Shown here piece by piece: positions 1 to 11,675 of a stretch of 64,000 nucleotides of DNA (the first letter of the stretch is position 1; each line of letters begins with the position of its first letter). The notes under the pieces are model-generated. The model was not told the DNA's origin. It did not search any database and saw only the letters and a program-made list of their open reading frames with translations. Source of the stretch: Phalacrocorax aristotelis. Taxonomy: Eukaryota > Chordata > Aves > Suliformes > Phalacrocoracidae. A program made the translations under genes and the position numbers. The DNA is taken from NCBI RefSeq assembly GCF_949628215.1, contig NC_134279.1, positions 56,408,266 to 56,472,265 on the forward strand. Direction: 5' to 3'.

Positions 1-2439
1 CTGAATTCTGGAGCTGATGCTCCCCACCTCCTGCCCTAAGCACTGCACAGACTGACAGGTCTGGCCCAGATTATGCTGTTCACAGGAGATAAAGCAAGCC
101 ATATATTCAAACCATGTGGAACCCTTGCTCTGAGCCATAAGTTTGCATAAGGAATAACACTCACAACATTTGATTGAAAACTCCTGCCAGTCTTCTCAAA
201 ACAGAACACTGAGTCTCCAGGATCAGGATCAATCAGACCATTGATCTCTGTAACCACAGCACTGTCCTGAGCACATGGTAACAATTAATGGTCTACTTAG
301 TAAGATCAAAGAGGGGAAGACAGCAAAGGTGAGTTTTCCTAATTCTCAAGTGACTGAACAGACTGCAGAACAGACCAAAAGAGAAGAAAGCCTTGGCTTC
401 AGAGACATGAGTCAGAGGCTCCTGCCTCCGAGTGAGGCACACAGATGACTGCTTTGCATTGCCTGTTAGGTGGAAACGCATGGTGTGCACCCAGGGCCAG
501 CTGCTGGCATGCACTTCACTGCTGGAAAATGCATAAGGAGGACTTAAAGTCCTAGGATCGAAACAGTTCTCTTGAAATTGAACATAGGTCACTTCCTTCA
601 TTGCCTAACGTATAGGCACCCTCTGATTTACTGTCAGCTGTTCAGTCAGTACACTATTCTTACTTTTAATGTTGGATTTTTTGATTAGTTTTAAAACAGA
701 AAGGAGTCCACTAGACGTAACAGCTGAAGTACATACAGCAGAAGGAAAGCCAGTTGCATCCAATGCAGCTTGCATGCACCCATCACCTCTAGGGCACAGA
801 AGAGTTTATCCTTCAACTTCTTTATTTAGATAGGCAAGCTGAGTGTAAAGGCTTGGTAGATTTATTGTGGGATACACTGGTATGTATTACATACTTCTGG
901 CAATTATCAGTGGTCTACTGATTTTGCATTCTAGAACAATTCCCTGGCCAGTTCTCTAGTACCTTTTCAGTTTTTGATGATGATTTATTTGTTTTGATAT
1001 ACCTGAAATAAACATAATTTGCTTATTTCTAAATAGATCTCAAACCCCTTTCAATGCAGTTCATGTTAGCAAAGGATTTAACTAAATAGCAAAGGCTTCC
1101 ATCAGAAACCTCAGCTGTCTCACCTTCAGAGCAGCAGTTGATGAAAAGGCACTCTTTCATACATCCTTGTAGAAATAAAATATTCATCCCATCTTTTCAG
1201 TACTCAATCTTGATCATTTTCATCTTCACTGCTGGTGAAGTGGAAAGACGTGGAAATGGGTTCTGCTTCCTTTCTGATGGTGCAGGTGAGTGATTTAATC
1301 TTATCTGAGCATCACCTATTACTTTCCTTAGCTTTGTAGCTATCCTGAATCATTTCCTTCTATCCTGTGCTTTCACCAAAATTAGAGAAATTGAAAAGCT
1401 TTGAAGGATCAAACTTAAAGACACTTGCACTAATGCTTAGAGTTGCAAAGGTTAGAAAAACAAGTGTGCCATCTATTTGGCACTCATGAAAAATTCTTTC
1501 TGGCAGGAAGGGACACTAAGGTTTCTTTCCCTTCCTTCTCTCCTGCTCTGGCTTTGTTGTCTTTCTGACTTACCTTTATTACCTCTTCAGATGTTTGAGA
1601 GGAAGAAAAACCATTGTGGTTTTTCATCACAAGGTCAAGAGCGGTATTTTAATCTTATTCTTTATAAAAAATTTGCAAGTAAGTTTTTGTGGCTGTAACT
1701 TTCTGTACTTTAACCATAACTCTCTCAAAGAAATGTTGCAAGAACCAGAAGGGTTCTTAAAAAAATACACAGAAGATAGGAGAGGCATGGGAGAGAGAAC
1801 CGTTTCAGTGCTGAGGCAGAAGCTACCTCCCCCTGAGATATCCCATGCACTTCTTTTCACTTGATACACATCTCCTTCTTATTCATTAAACTAAACTCTA
1901 CATTCAAAGCTTGTATGTCCTACTTTCTTTTACTATGATTTTGGAGCAGGTTCTGCTTCTCTCCTGTCGTTGTTAGATGGGTCTTAGGCCCACTCAGAAA
2001 GTTAGGCCGAATGGTTATTGAACAAAAAAGGTGAAACGTGCTTAATATTCTCAATGTGCAGCTAGCCAGAGAGTTGGGAAAAGAACGCTGTTTTTCTTCT
2101 CTTACACAGAAGCAAGGAGAAAAAAATCACCTAGACTGAAAGACTGAGGGCTGTTTTGTCTGGGGATGGGAGAACTGAGAGGAAACATCACAGTGGTCGT
2201 CAAACAGAAGAAAGGCTTCTGCAGCGACAAAAGGAATCCTTGAAGCCACAACCTTTGCATAAGGAGCAAACATAATTGCATTAAATTACTCAAAGTGGAA
2301 ATTCAGGTCAGACAACAGATCAAATGTTACAATAGCAAGGATAACTGAGCACTGGAGGAGACTATGAAATATCCATCAGAGAAAGTTTTAAAAAACAGGC
2401 GAGACAAGAAACAGTCTGGGAAGATATGGCTACACCTGA

Positions 2440-2512
2440 AGTTGAGTAATAGACTAAATGGTCTCTTAAGGTCCCTCCCAGTCCAGTACTTTCAGTCCAG
2501 TGATTCTGCATA
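2440..2512 (+). mobile_element. Degenerate CR1 3' tail (probable)
   Basis: The wording ACTAAATGGTCTCTTAAGG..CCCTCCCAGTCC..GTGATTCTGCAT resembles the end of a CR1 3' UTR. It is short and diverged, so this is tentative. Confidence 0.5.
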
Positions 2513-5100
2513 GACTTACGGCCTCTTCATGCCCTGGATTATTTCCTAGAAGTAAAACTACACACCCAGAATTATTTAATCTGTATTTTATAAAAAAAAC
2601 AACACGTACTGCAATTTTTCCTCCTGCCTGATCAAAAACACAAGTTGGAAACCTTGATCTGTGTCTTGTACCTGGAGATACCAGCAAGTACCTTTCCTCT
2701 TGCTCGCCTGCAGCACCTGCAGTGTGCTACACTGTCCACTGCATTTTTTATGGCACAAAGACCTACTACTACATTTTCCAGAATGTTTCATTTAGCCTGA
2801 AGTGGTCCAAATTTATTCCTGGTATGGAACATGAAGTAAGTGACAGAGACAACAGCAGAATGGTCAACAGCTTAGCCATTTTATTATTTATTATATGAGA
2901 ATTTTATCTCCTATATTATGCAATTGTACTTACGACTGCATAGCTTTAATGACACCAGAAGAGAAAGGACAGCATAATACAGTGGCAAAAGAAGAAAAAC
3001 AAGCACTTCCTTGAAACATGATCAAAAGATCTTGATTTCATGGTTGGGTTGCTGTTGTCTGAAGGGATCCTTATCATACCGCAAGTTACGTAAGCCAGCA
3101 CTGGCAGCAGGAAACAGTGGACTAAAAAAGCAATCTCAGAGAGAGGTGCATAGCTTTTGTACACTGAGTTTGCACAAAAAAATCACATACAAATTTGTGT
3201 GTAGAAAAAGCATTTAGGGAGAACACAGACACCTGCGTTCAAAAGAACAACCCAGAAATTCCCTGCCTTTCTTGCCTCGATTCCTGAGAACCATAGAGCA
3301 CAGCTTTCTAATGCCTTGGTGTTTCATTTTCTGGCTGGAGCTGTTTGCAGGCCAAAAAGTCAGCCTTCAGAAGCTACATCTCCTAAGTGTCCAGTTTGCT
3401 GGGCACACATCTGTCTGTGCACTGGCACTGCTGATGGACTCTTGACTGGCATTAATGCATACAGAAAAAGCCCAACTGACCGCTTTTGAGACTCATCACA
3501 AAGAGATTACCTGTGATAAAAGTGGTATAATTTCCACCCCACTGTAGTGGGTGTACCCCACTGCAGAAAGGCACCTAGGATGTTAATGAGAGCTCATCCC
3601 AGAACATGTGTGTTACTGGGAGACGGAGGGATTTGAGCACAGCAGGTCAAATCTCGGTGAAAGCTCTGAGCTGCCTTACACAGGCCACTTATGTCCACAT
3701 GAGTTTGAGAGCAACTGCCCCCAGCAACCTCTGTAATTTCTTTTGCAGTGATTTTGCCATTTTCCAGGGATATTATTTTTATCAATTAAAGGTCAGAGCT
3801 TCTCTTGGAGTTCTGCTGCATCTCCCAACACATGGCCAAGAAACACGAGTATAAACTGGCCTGTAGCTTCAAGGAGTCTGAATAAGTTCCCATAAGAAAT
3901 AACCCTCTGGCAAAAGAGTATCTGGAATGCTTTTGTCCTTCTACCTGCAAAGCAGCAGGAATGGTGGTGCACAATTATGTGACTGTTTTCACTGGAGGAG
4001 TGCTTGCAAACACAGACAAAAGGCCAAAACTTGCGTCAATATGCTGATAGTCTCCCAGGACTGTCACGTATCATGTGTATGATATGCAGCTGGGTTAAGA
4101 AGTGAGTTTTAGTTGCTCATTGTCCCATATGTGGTTTCCAGAGAAGTTCTCAGGTCTGGCCATTTTTCTTTCCCACAGCTGTGAACAAACAAAACAAAAC
4201 AAAACAAACTTCTCTATTTTTTAAAATGCCACTTATTTTTTTTTTTTTTACTTCAGAAATACCCTGCTAGGATGATGCGTGCATCCCACTTTCAGCCAAT
4301 GTCTGTGCTATAATAACATCTCCGTGACACAGCATTTATTGAAAATGACAGCCTGACAGATGGCAGGGCAAACCCTTTAATCCTAGCTCTCAACAGAGTA
4401 GTACATTGCACATCTGATGCCAAAGAACATTTTCCTCATGTGCGCAAAGCCATGTGGTCTGTGAAGCCTTCAAACTCCTAAAGATATGATGGACGTGGCT
4501 CAATTGTTGTAAAAATACCATGCACCCTCAGATGATTAATAAAACATCTTTGGTATGATATATATTGCACGATATAGCACCTTACTAGCTGAAGAGCTAG
4601 ACAGAAAGGAGGAGGGAAAGGCTGTAAGTGGAAGAGAAAGAAAATGATGGATTTTGAGGCGAAATTGTCAAAAAGTTTGTTCTACGCAACTGCCAGGAAA
4701 CAGCATATGACCACTGTAAGAGGCCACAGGAGACAAAACAGCCTTCCCTGGAACATCTTTCAGGTCACTAACTGCCAGAATTAGGAAATCAGAGAAATGA
4801 GATGCACGGGCGATTTCTATAAATTATTCACGACAAAGAAAAACACACATTTTCCTAGATAACAATAATAGGCCGGAGGGGGGGGGGGGAACAAAGCAAA
4901 AAAAAAAATGGCAACAAAAATTTCTCAGTTTTTCTGCTTATCTCCATATGAATAACATGGAGAAATTCAAAATGTAGGCTAGGAAATGTCAACTACAATC
5001 TATTTGACTAGCCTTCCTCTGAATCAGAATTTTACTTTACAGTTACTATCCAAATTAAACTTTCAGACTTAAGAAGCATGGCATAACATTTCTTTGTGAT

Positions 5101-5168
5101 CCTCTGCACTGTAGGATCATCAGAGGAATTTGCAAGCCGAAAGTTTGGGGTCTCCCAACTTGGGAGAC
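5101..5168. other. Two adjacent perfect-stem inverted repeats
   Basis: CCTCTG at 5101-5106 pairs with CAGAGG at 5121-5126. GTCTCCCA at 5150 pairs with TGGGAGAC ending at 5168 across a 3-nt loop. Function is unknown. Confidence 0.6.
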
Positions 5169-5968
5169 ATGGAGGAAAGATGCACACTTCAAGCAAGTGC
5201 TGTGCCTTTCAGAACAACTTCAGGGAGTATGTGGTGAAATACATAACTGTTTAGTTGCTGCTTGCCCTAAATACACTGCTTTTACCAGGGTGTCAGCAGC
5301 TGGGACTCAAGTGGGGAGTACCAGAGTCAGAGGTAACAGGTCGGGCAAGAGTCTCAGGTTGTTGTGTACGCCCATTGCCCCACAAACCAATATGGTCACG
5401 CAGACCAGCTGCTCTATGAATCGGAGGAGACACAGAGCTAGGAGGCACTTGAACTGGGAATTAGGGAAGAAAAGGAAACCATGACATTTGGGCTTTGATG
5501 AGGAAACAGAAGGGTGAACTGGAAAAACAGGAGGTCAGGCAATCTCTCTTGGGGAAATTCACTAGATGAGGTGGCTTAGTACAAGAAGCACAATGAGACT
5601 TGCACAGGCAAAAGGCTTTGCAAATTAAATGCATGTAAGAGGCCACCATGTAACTTAAACTCTGACACAAACTTCTTTTTGGACCACTGGGCACAGAGAT
5701 GACACCCAACCCATACATGATGTGTTCTCCGTTCTGGAGGCAGTACAACCATTCTTCCTCTCTGTATCACCTCCACTCTCCAGTGGTTATCTCCTGCAAG
5801 CCCATCTTCCTTTTTCTCTTAGGGTCTCTCCCCTTTTCTTTGATTTCCAGCTTTGTGTTTGCACAGCATTGATCAACAGCATGTTCTTCTCAGCTGGCTT
5901 CTGCTGCATCAGGAATGCTCCCCATCTGTAGATAAGTATGGAAGCCAGCAAATTTTAACTTCTTTTTT

Positions 5969-6031
5969 ATAAGAATACAAGAACAGCTGTACAGGGTCAA
6001 ACCAAAGGCCAACCTAGCCCAGCAGAAGGTT
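5969..6031 (-). mobile_element. Ancient CR1-family 3' end fragment
   Basis: The wording AAGAATACAAGAACAGCTGT..GGGTCAAACCAAAGG..CTAGCCCAG matches the end of an old CR1-type 3' UTR shared by birds, turtles and crocodilians (recalled, not searched). The same family occurs at 59.0 and 63.5 kb. Confidence 0.65.
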
Positions 6032-9000
6032 TTATGATGGGAAAAGGAATTTAGCATTGTGGGTACCATTTGTTTTTTTATTGGAAGCAGCTGAAATGAT
6101 GGAGGCAACTCTCCCTTATTCTTAGGCAAAGAGCATTTGACATATCCCCAGAATCAACAGAGAAGGCCTTTGTTAAGCAAGAGCGGTCATCTGTATGGAA
6201 ATTAAGTCCATGTAATTTGTTCTCAGCAGAGTCTTACTATACATCAGTGCATCAGTTAAGAGCTGATTCCTTCCAACCGTTTGTGGATTCTTGTTTGTGG
6301 ATACATGCCTTGCCTAAATTGAAATCAGCAGGAGCATCTACTCCTAGACATAATCTGGCTGTGTCAGTTGCCAACAGCAATTACAGAAACTCATGGGGAA
6401 CATTGGCTGCAGGTTACCGAAACAGATGTCAGTTGTAGCGACACAGGCATGAGACTGAATTTCAGAGTGCGAGCAGCCCGACGTGCCACGCGTAAGTTCC
6501 AACAGCTCCGGCCACAAATCAGACCAACAGCTAAAAATCACACTTTGCAACCATCATTCACATTCAAAGCATTCCCTACTTTCATCTGCCTTGTGGAATC
6601 ACATACATATCACAATATTAGAACTTTTTTTTTGTCTCCTGGTAAGCTTTTATAACCTTACCAGAGGCAAGTAAAGCAGAGAGGTGGGGATGTGACAACA
6701 AGCAGCTAGAAACATAGGCTCATTCCTATTAGAGGAGGACAGTCATTCTAGGAATAAGGCTAATAAAACTGAGAGATGAATCATCCTGGAAGGTCTTTTT
6801 TTTTTTTCATCTATTGATTAGTAAAACAAATGGCAAGAAAGGTTTCTGCAAGTTTTGTGCTGTCATCACTCACAAATGTGCACCTTTTTTAATTCACATC
6901 TCTGGTTCTGCACAGATGAAAAGAGGAAAATATTTGCAAATGTTGAATATGCTAATCCAAATAATCCGTACGAGCAGGTCTACCTCATGTTAGGATCTGG
7001 CCTGAGCCTCCCTCACCTTGTTTTCTATTCACAGTCTTATTGCCACAAGCAGTCTCCATTCCTTCCAAGGCAAAAACCCTAAGGTGAGAACAGGATCAAC
7101 ACAGCAGAGTGAGCTTTGCCACAGCTTTGTACACAGCACAAGCCAGGCCCGTGATCTACAAATTCTTCAAATACTTTACAAACCTGCAGGTCATCCCAAC
7201 TCACAGAGTATGTCCTGTACTCTTTATCTTAAATTACCCCTTGTCTCTCAGAGAAAGCTACAGGAGGTAATATGCAACCTGTTTTCTGTATTATCTAAAC
7301 ATCCTGGGGCAGTGCTAGAGCAGCCTGAAGAAAAAATCTCCCCACATACTAGCTGTTGTCCCACTAAACACTGGCAGCGGCCAACCCAAAACTTCTGAAG
7401 GGAGTTCAGCAGAAAGTACAAGATTTCTGCTAACAAGCAAAACATTCATATCACTGATAACATACAGATTAACTGAAATGGGACACTGCCATAAACATTG
7501 CCTAAGAGAATGAAAATAACCTGATGCCAACAAGCAGTGTGACAGCTCCAGAAGCCTGGGACTAGTTTTATATGGAGCTAGACAAATCACTGAAACTGTC
7601 TTTGGCAGTTGTCTACATAGTTCAAAGGAAGACTATGAGAAGCCCTATCCTTCCAGCCAGACGAAGACATCAAGCATGGTAAAGCCCCAGCAGAGGAAGA
7701 CTATGAGAGGAAGGTGGAATAAGAATGACTGTGATCTTTAAGGATGGTACACTGATCATGGTACACTGATACATTCACATAAAGCCTTTTATGAAAACTC
7801 TCTTAACCAAAGACCAGTGACATACCGTAACTCCCTGCTTGGGTGAGTCATCTGGCCATGCCTACGCCACCCTTACATCATTGCCCATAGAGAGAGATAT
7901 TACCCTTTTTGTCAAATTGTCTGTGGGTGCGTCTCCAGGGGCCGAGAACTCAGCAAACAGAAGCCATGCTAAGCATTTGCCCATGCTTTCCTGTCTCTCC
8001 TACTTTGTGGCTATGTGATTTCCCTCTCTGTGCTCCTAGAAGATGCAGGGGATGCTGGAGTGGCAGATCCTTTCTTCTCGCTCTGCCTACCTAAGCCAGA
8101 TCCTGGCATAGTTTAAAGCTTCCCTGAGTGCCTGTTAAAAACAACTTTGAAAGCCAAGGTAATGTCAACCACAAATTTATTTCCCCTCCCAAACTGCACT
8201 AACTTTGAGGTGAATTAAGACATACACATTTTTTCACATTCTGTCTTCTGTGCCAGTATTATCCCACCTGTAGAATATGAATAGATTTTATAGTCTTTGA
8301 AGTAAATGGGTTGAATTCTATATATTTTTAGATCTTAAAAAAAAGAGCATGCTTTTGGAAAGCCTGAGTCTACAAGGATGTTGTTAAAGAAATAAAGGAT
8401 GCAGTATTAGAGAGTCAGGGACAATTCTGGCCTCAGGTCTTCCAACTCCTCTGCCTGCTGATCACCCCTTAGGTTGAAAGGTGGCAACAGAAATCAGACA
8501 AGTCAAAAAAAAAGGGTTATTTCTGTTTGGTACAATAAAAGATGCTTTCTAGAGGCTTTGTCATGTCCAAATATCCTCTCTCATCCCATGCTTCATCACA
8601 TGATCACTCAAACCAAACAGACTAAGGTAGCTTTACGACATGTAAATAAATTTCTAAAGGGAACATTTAACTTTGTAACAATTTGTATATCTCAAAATTA
8701 TACTAACAAGTTGATGAGAATAATCAGTACTTTCCAGTGCCACAGCCTGAGGGACGTTTTGACTGGTCCTAGGATGGGGGTAGGATGGGTGAGAATCACC
8801 CCAGCCACACACCCACATTCCTGTAGGAGATCCCTGGGTCCTCATATGAGAACAAAAATCCCCCCCTTCCCCCCCCCAACTCCCCCCTAAAAAAAAACAA
8901 GAGTCAGCTACGCATTAAGGGAGAAAAAGGGTTTATAATCAGGGCTCAGCTGGAGATCTGCTCTTTTGTCTCTGGAACTGCACAAAGAAGGTATGTACAC

Positions 9001-9680
9001 AACCACAAATGGTACAGTCAGCAGAAACAGCCTATCCTCTGGGGACAGGCAGCAGCTCCTGTTTGTAGGGATTAAAAAAGAATTCTCCTGGGAGAATTTG
9101 CTTAAGCCTTCTCTCTTTTCTAAATTCATTTGTAACATCCACAGGTGGGGCAAGAACCATTATCTGCTCTTTCAGGAAATAATGACCTAGGTAGGACCTT
9201 CTGCAACTGAACTGCAGGATATCCATTTTCTAAGCTCTACTTGACAGTGTGTTGTTACAGCTAAGTGCTGCTAAGTGGATTCAGAAAGCCTCTGATTAAA
9301 ATGGTAGCACAATAAATACCAAATCAATCCAGATAAACACCCATCAGTAGTGTGGTGCATCTCTGCAAACTAGGTGCAAATATACTTCTGATCTTCCTCT
9401 CAAGCCCTGCCTCCGTCCAGCCTTACTGAATGGCCAAGATAGCAAAGGATACCATTACTTTCCAAAAATGAGATTCCATATATTGGAAGAAATAACCTGG
9501 AAATAAACCATATATTAACTGCATTTTGCTGGAGTCTGTATATTTTATAAATACGAATACAAGTTTTATTCTTTTTTAAGGGTACATAAAGTTGATTATT
9601 ATCGTTTCATGCCAACTGCCGAAACAAAGAAACAAAGCGGTAAGCAAGGCTTTAACGAACACAAGGTAATTACCGAGGTA
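6032..9680. other. Intergenic, no gene seen
   Basis: Short frames of up to 138 codons without recognisable domains. A 14-bp tandem duplication, ATGGTACACTGAT, lies at 7744-7771. Confidence 0.65.
8859..8900. repeat. C-rich and A-rich low-complexity tract
   Basis: Runs of 6 to 9 C with short interruptions, then a run of A. Confidence 0.85.
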
Positions 9681-9689
9681 GTGGTTTGG

Positions 9690-9910
9690 CACGCCGAGCC
9701 CAGCGGTTAGGAGGGCCCCGGCCCGGCAGCCGGAGCAGGACGGGTGGGGAGGGGAGGGGAGGGCAGCGGCCCTCGGGGAGACCCACTGGTCCCCGACGGC
9801 GCCGCTTGCAGGCCCCGGCCCCGGCCCCGGCCCCGGCCCCGGCCCCGGCCCCGGCTCCGGCCCCGGCCTCTGCTGCCACCTGGCGGGCCCGGCCGCCCCC
9901 TCACACCACG
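9690..9910. promoter_or_regulatory. Isolated small CpG island of unknown role
   Basis: A sharp GC-rich block of about 220 bp in otherwise AT-rich sequence, 6 kb upstream of the GNPDA2 island. It contains a GGCCCC hexamer array. No gene could be linked to it. It could be an alternative promoter, a non-coding RNA start or merely a repeat-driven GC patch. Confidence 0.5.
9811..9870. repeat. (GGCCCC)n hexanucleotide array
   Basis: Seven perfect GGCCCC units (9811-9852) are followed by GGCTCC, another GGCCCC and GGCCTC. The complementary strand reads GGGGCC. Long open frames over it encode only dipeptide repeats (GA/AG, PA/AP, GR and PR types) and are not genes. Confidence 0.97.
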
Positions 9911-9948
9911 TCAGGCTGCCCAAATACGTTATAAGGGGAAAAAATCCT

Positions 9949-9966
9949 CACACACACACACACACA
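9949..9966. repeat. (CA)n microsatellite
   Basis: About nine CA units precede an A-run, immediately downstream of the small CpG island. Confidence 0.9.
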
Positions 9967-11675
9967 AAAAAGGTTTAATCAATGCAGAGGGAGATAATAA
10001 GTCCAAACTGCGTTTCTTGAAGCTTTTTCACCACTCCAGTCTTTCCAAGCTTTTCTAAAAAAAAAAAAAAAGCAAAGTTGATTTAAAAACAAAAAGGAGC
10101 AATATTAAAAGGGATGCAACATTAGTCTCCTTAAAAGTACTAATAAAAACCACTGAGCATGGTTTTCCTGTTTATCTCCCATCATCTTCGAAAGCCTAGC
10201 ACGAAACTTTAAATCCTGGTTTAGTTTTGCACACTGTCAAAGGAGAAAATTTTCATGAGCACAGAGTTTCTCAGTACTTAGAAAATACATACACCCAGAA
10301 ACATTCCCAAGCACTGAGCTGGCTCTGACGGGGTGGCCTGCGTATAAGCTAGTAAAAACTTTGCTGGCTGCAAAAACAGGGAACCTGTTTCCCTTATGCA
10401 TCACTGGAATGGGATGGTGTTAGACATATCCTGCATATTTTTACGTCCAATCTCATTAATATCTCTGCAGAAACACCTATGAGCTCTGCTGCTTTCTCAC
10501 TGGCTTTGAGAAGAGAGAAGCCTGTTGTTGTGCCTAGGTGTGCAGCAATACCTAAGGCACGTGTTAACGAGTCTGCTCTATGCAGCAGTTCACCATGGAA
10601 ATGTTACACACGGTCCGCCCAGGTCATCCTCTAAAAGGTTTCAGTTGCTATGCTATTTTGTATCCTTATTCTTGATTTGCACATCTGGTACGCAGCAGAG
10701 TTTAATTCAGCAGAGGGAAAAGAGTTTTGGGTGGTTTTTTTTGCTTTTTGGTTTTTTTTTTTAAAGCCTTTTCATTGATTATCTGTTTCTTGACCTCTAC
10801 ATTTAATGCCTTACTTGGCAAATATCTCCATCACAACCTTTTGGTCGTCTCAGAGTCTTTCCTGCATGTCAACGTATGTCTGAGCTGCTTTCCTTCGTAG
10901 GTCCCAACTTTGAGCAGGATCCTTTTTGCTCTTCAAACTAAAAAGGAGGGAATCTGAAGGGATAACTACTTTGTTAAAAGAATGGGATTCAGCCTTCTAG
11001 GTTCAGGTGGCCCTCTTCAGATAAAACTCGATGCAACTTGGTTACTATAGAAGTACATCCAGTTTAAATTCCTAGTCACTTAAAAACAGAGATTAGATGC
11101 CAAAAGAATAGCAGGTTTAAAGAAAGCAACACAAAAATCACCTGATCATAGCAGATATATGAAAATCAGAGCGCCATGACTAGTAAATGATTTAATACTT
11201 AACAGAAGGGCCATTAAGAAAAAACTGAAAAAATGTATGACAGAAATACTGTTTCAAAAAGCAACAGAAAAACACTAGGATTTTAAATATTATGACTGTG
11301 AGATTTTAAGAAATCTCTAGTCATGCTAGTCAATGAAACCTAATAAGGACTACCTAATAAAGACTTTGCCTAATTGCTAGCAACAACGTTCAGTGCATAT
11401 AGACTATTTTGCATCTACTACTGATTAGAAAGGAAAACTGGAGAATGAGTTGAGAAAAACCATACCCTACACATTAGCATACTAACAAGGAGAGGCAGAA
11501 TCAAATACGCTCACAGAAGACAGGGAATTTGTATGAGAGTATGTCCAACAGAAATAGTTTAGATAATGTTGCCAAGTTTGCTAAAAGGCAACAGACACAG
11601 AAGGTTGCTCAGAATGCAGAGGCAGCAGGAAAAACTGCATGAAGTTCCACTGAGCATAGAACAGTACAGCACATA
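9967..11675. other. Intergenic, holds dispersed repeat copy A only
   Basis: Apart from the 93-bp repeat at 10533, I see only A- and T-rich low-complexity stretches. Confidence 0.6.
10533..10625 (+). repeat. Unrecognised ~93-bp dispersed repeat, copy A
   Basis: Aligns without gaps to 14585-14677 at roughly three quarters identity. The shared core is TATGCAGCAGTT flanked by GTTAAC and GGTCC. I do not recognise the family. Confidence 0.7.

Larger units (their letters stand above)
1..5968. other. Intergenic, no gene seen
   Basis: AT-rich sequence with short chance frames only, all under 100 codons apart from one of 102. It holds the tentative CR1 scrap at 2440, an AAAAC run near 4190, a G-run/A-run near 4870-4910 and the hairpins at 5.1 kb. 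Confidence 0.7.

Noticed and set aside
9576-9934. Frames encoding Gly-Pro, Gly-Ala, Pro-Ala and Gly-Arg runs
   Set aside because: They are translations of the GGCCCC array and not proteins.
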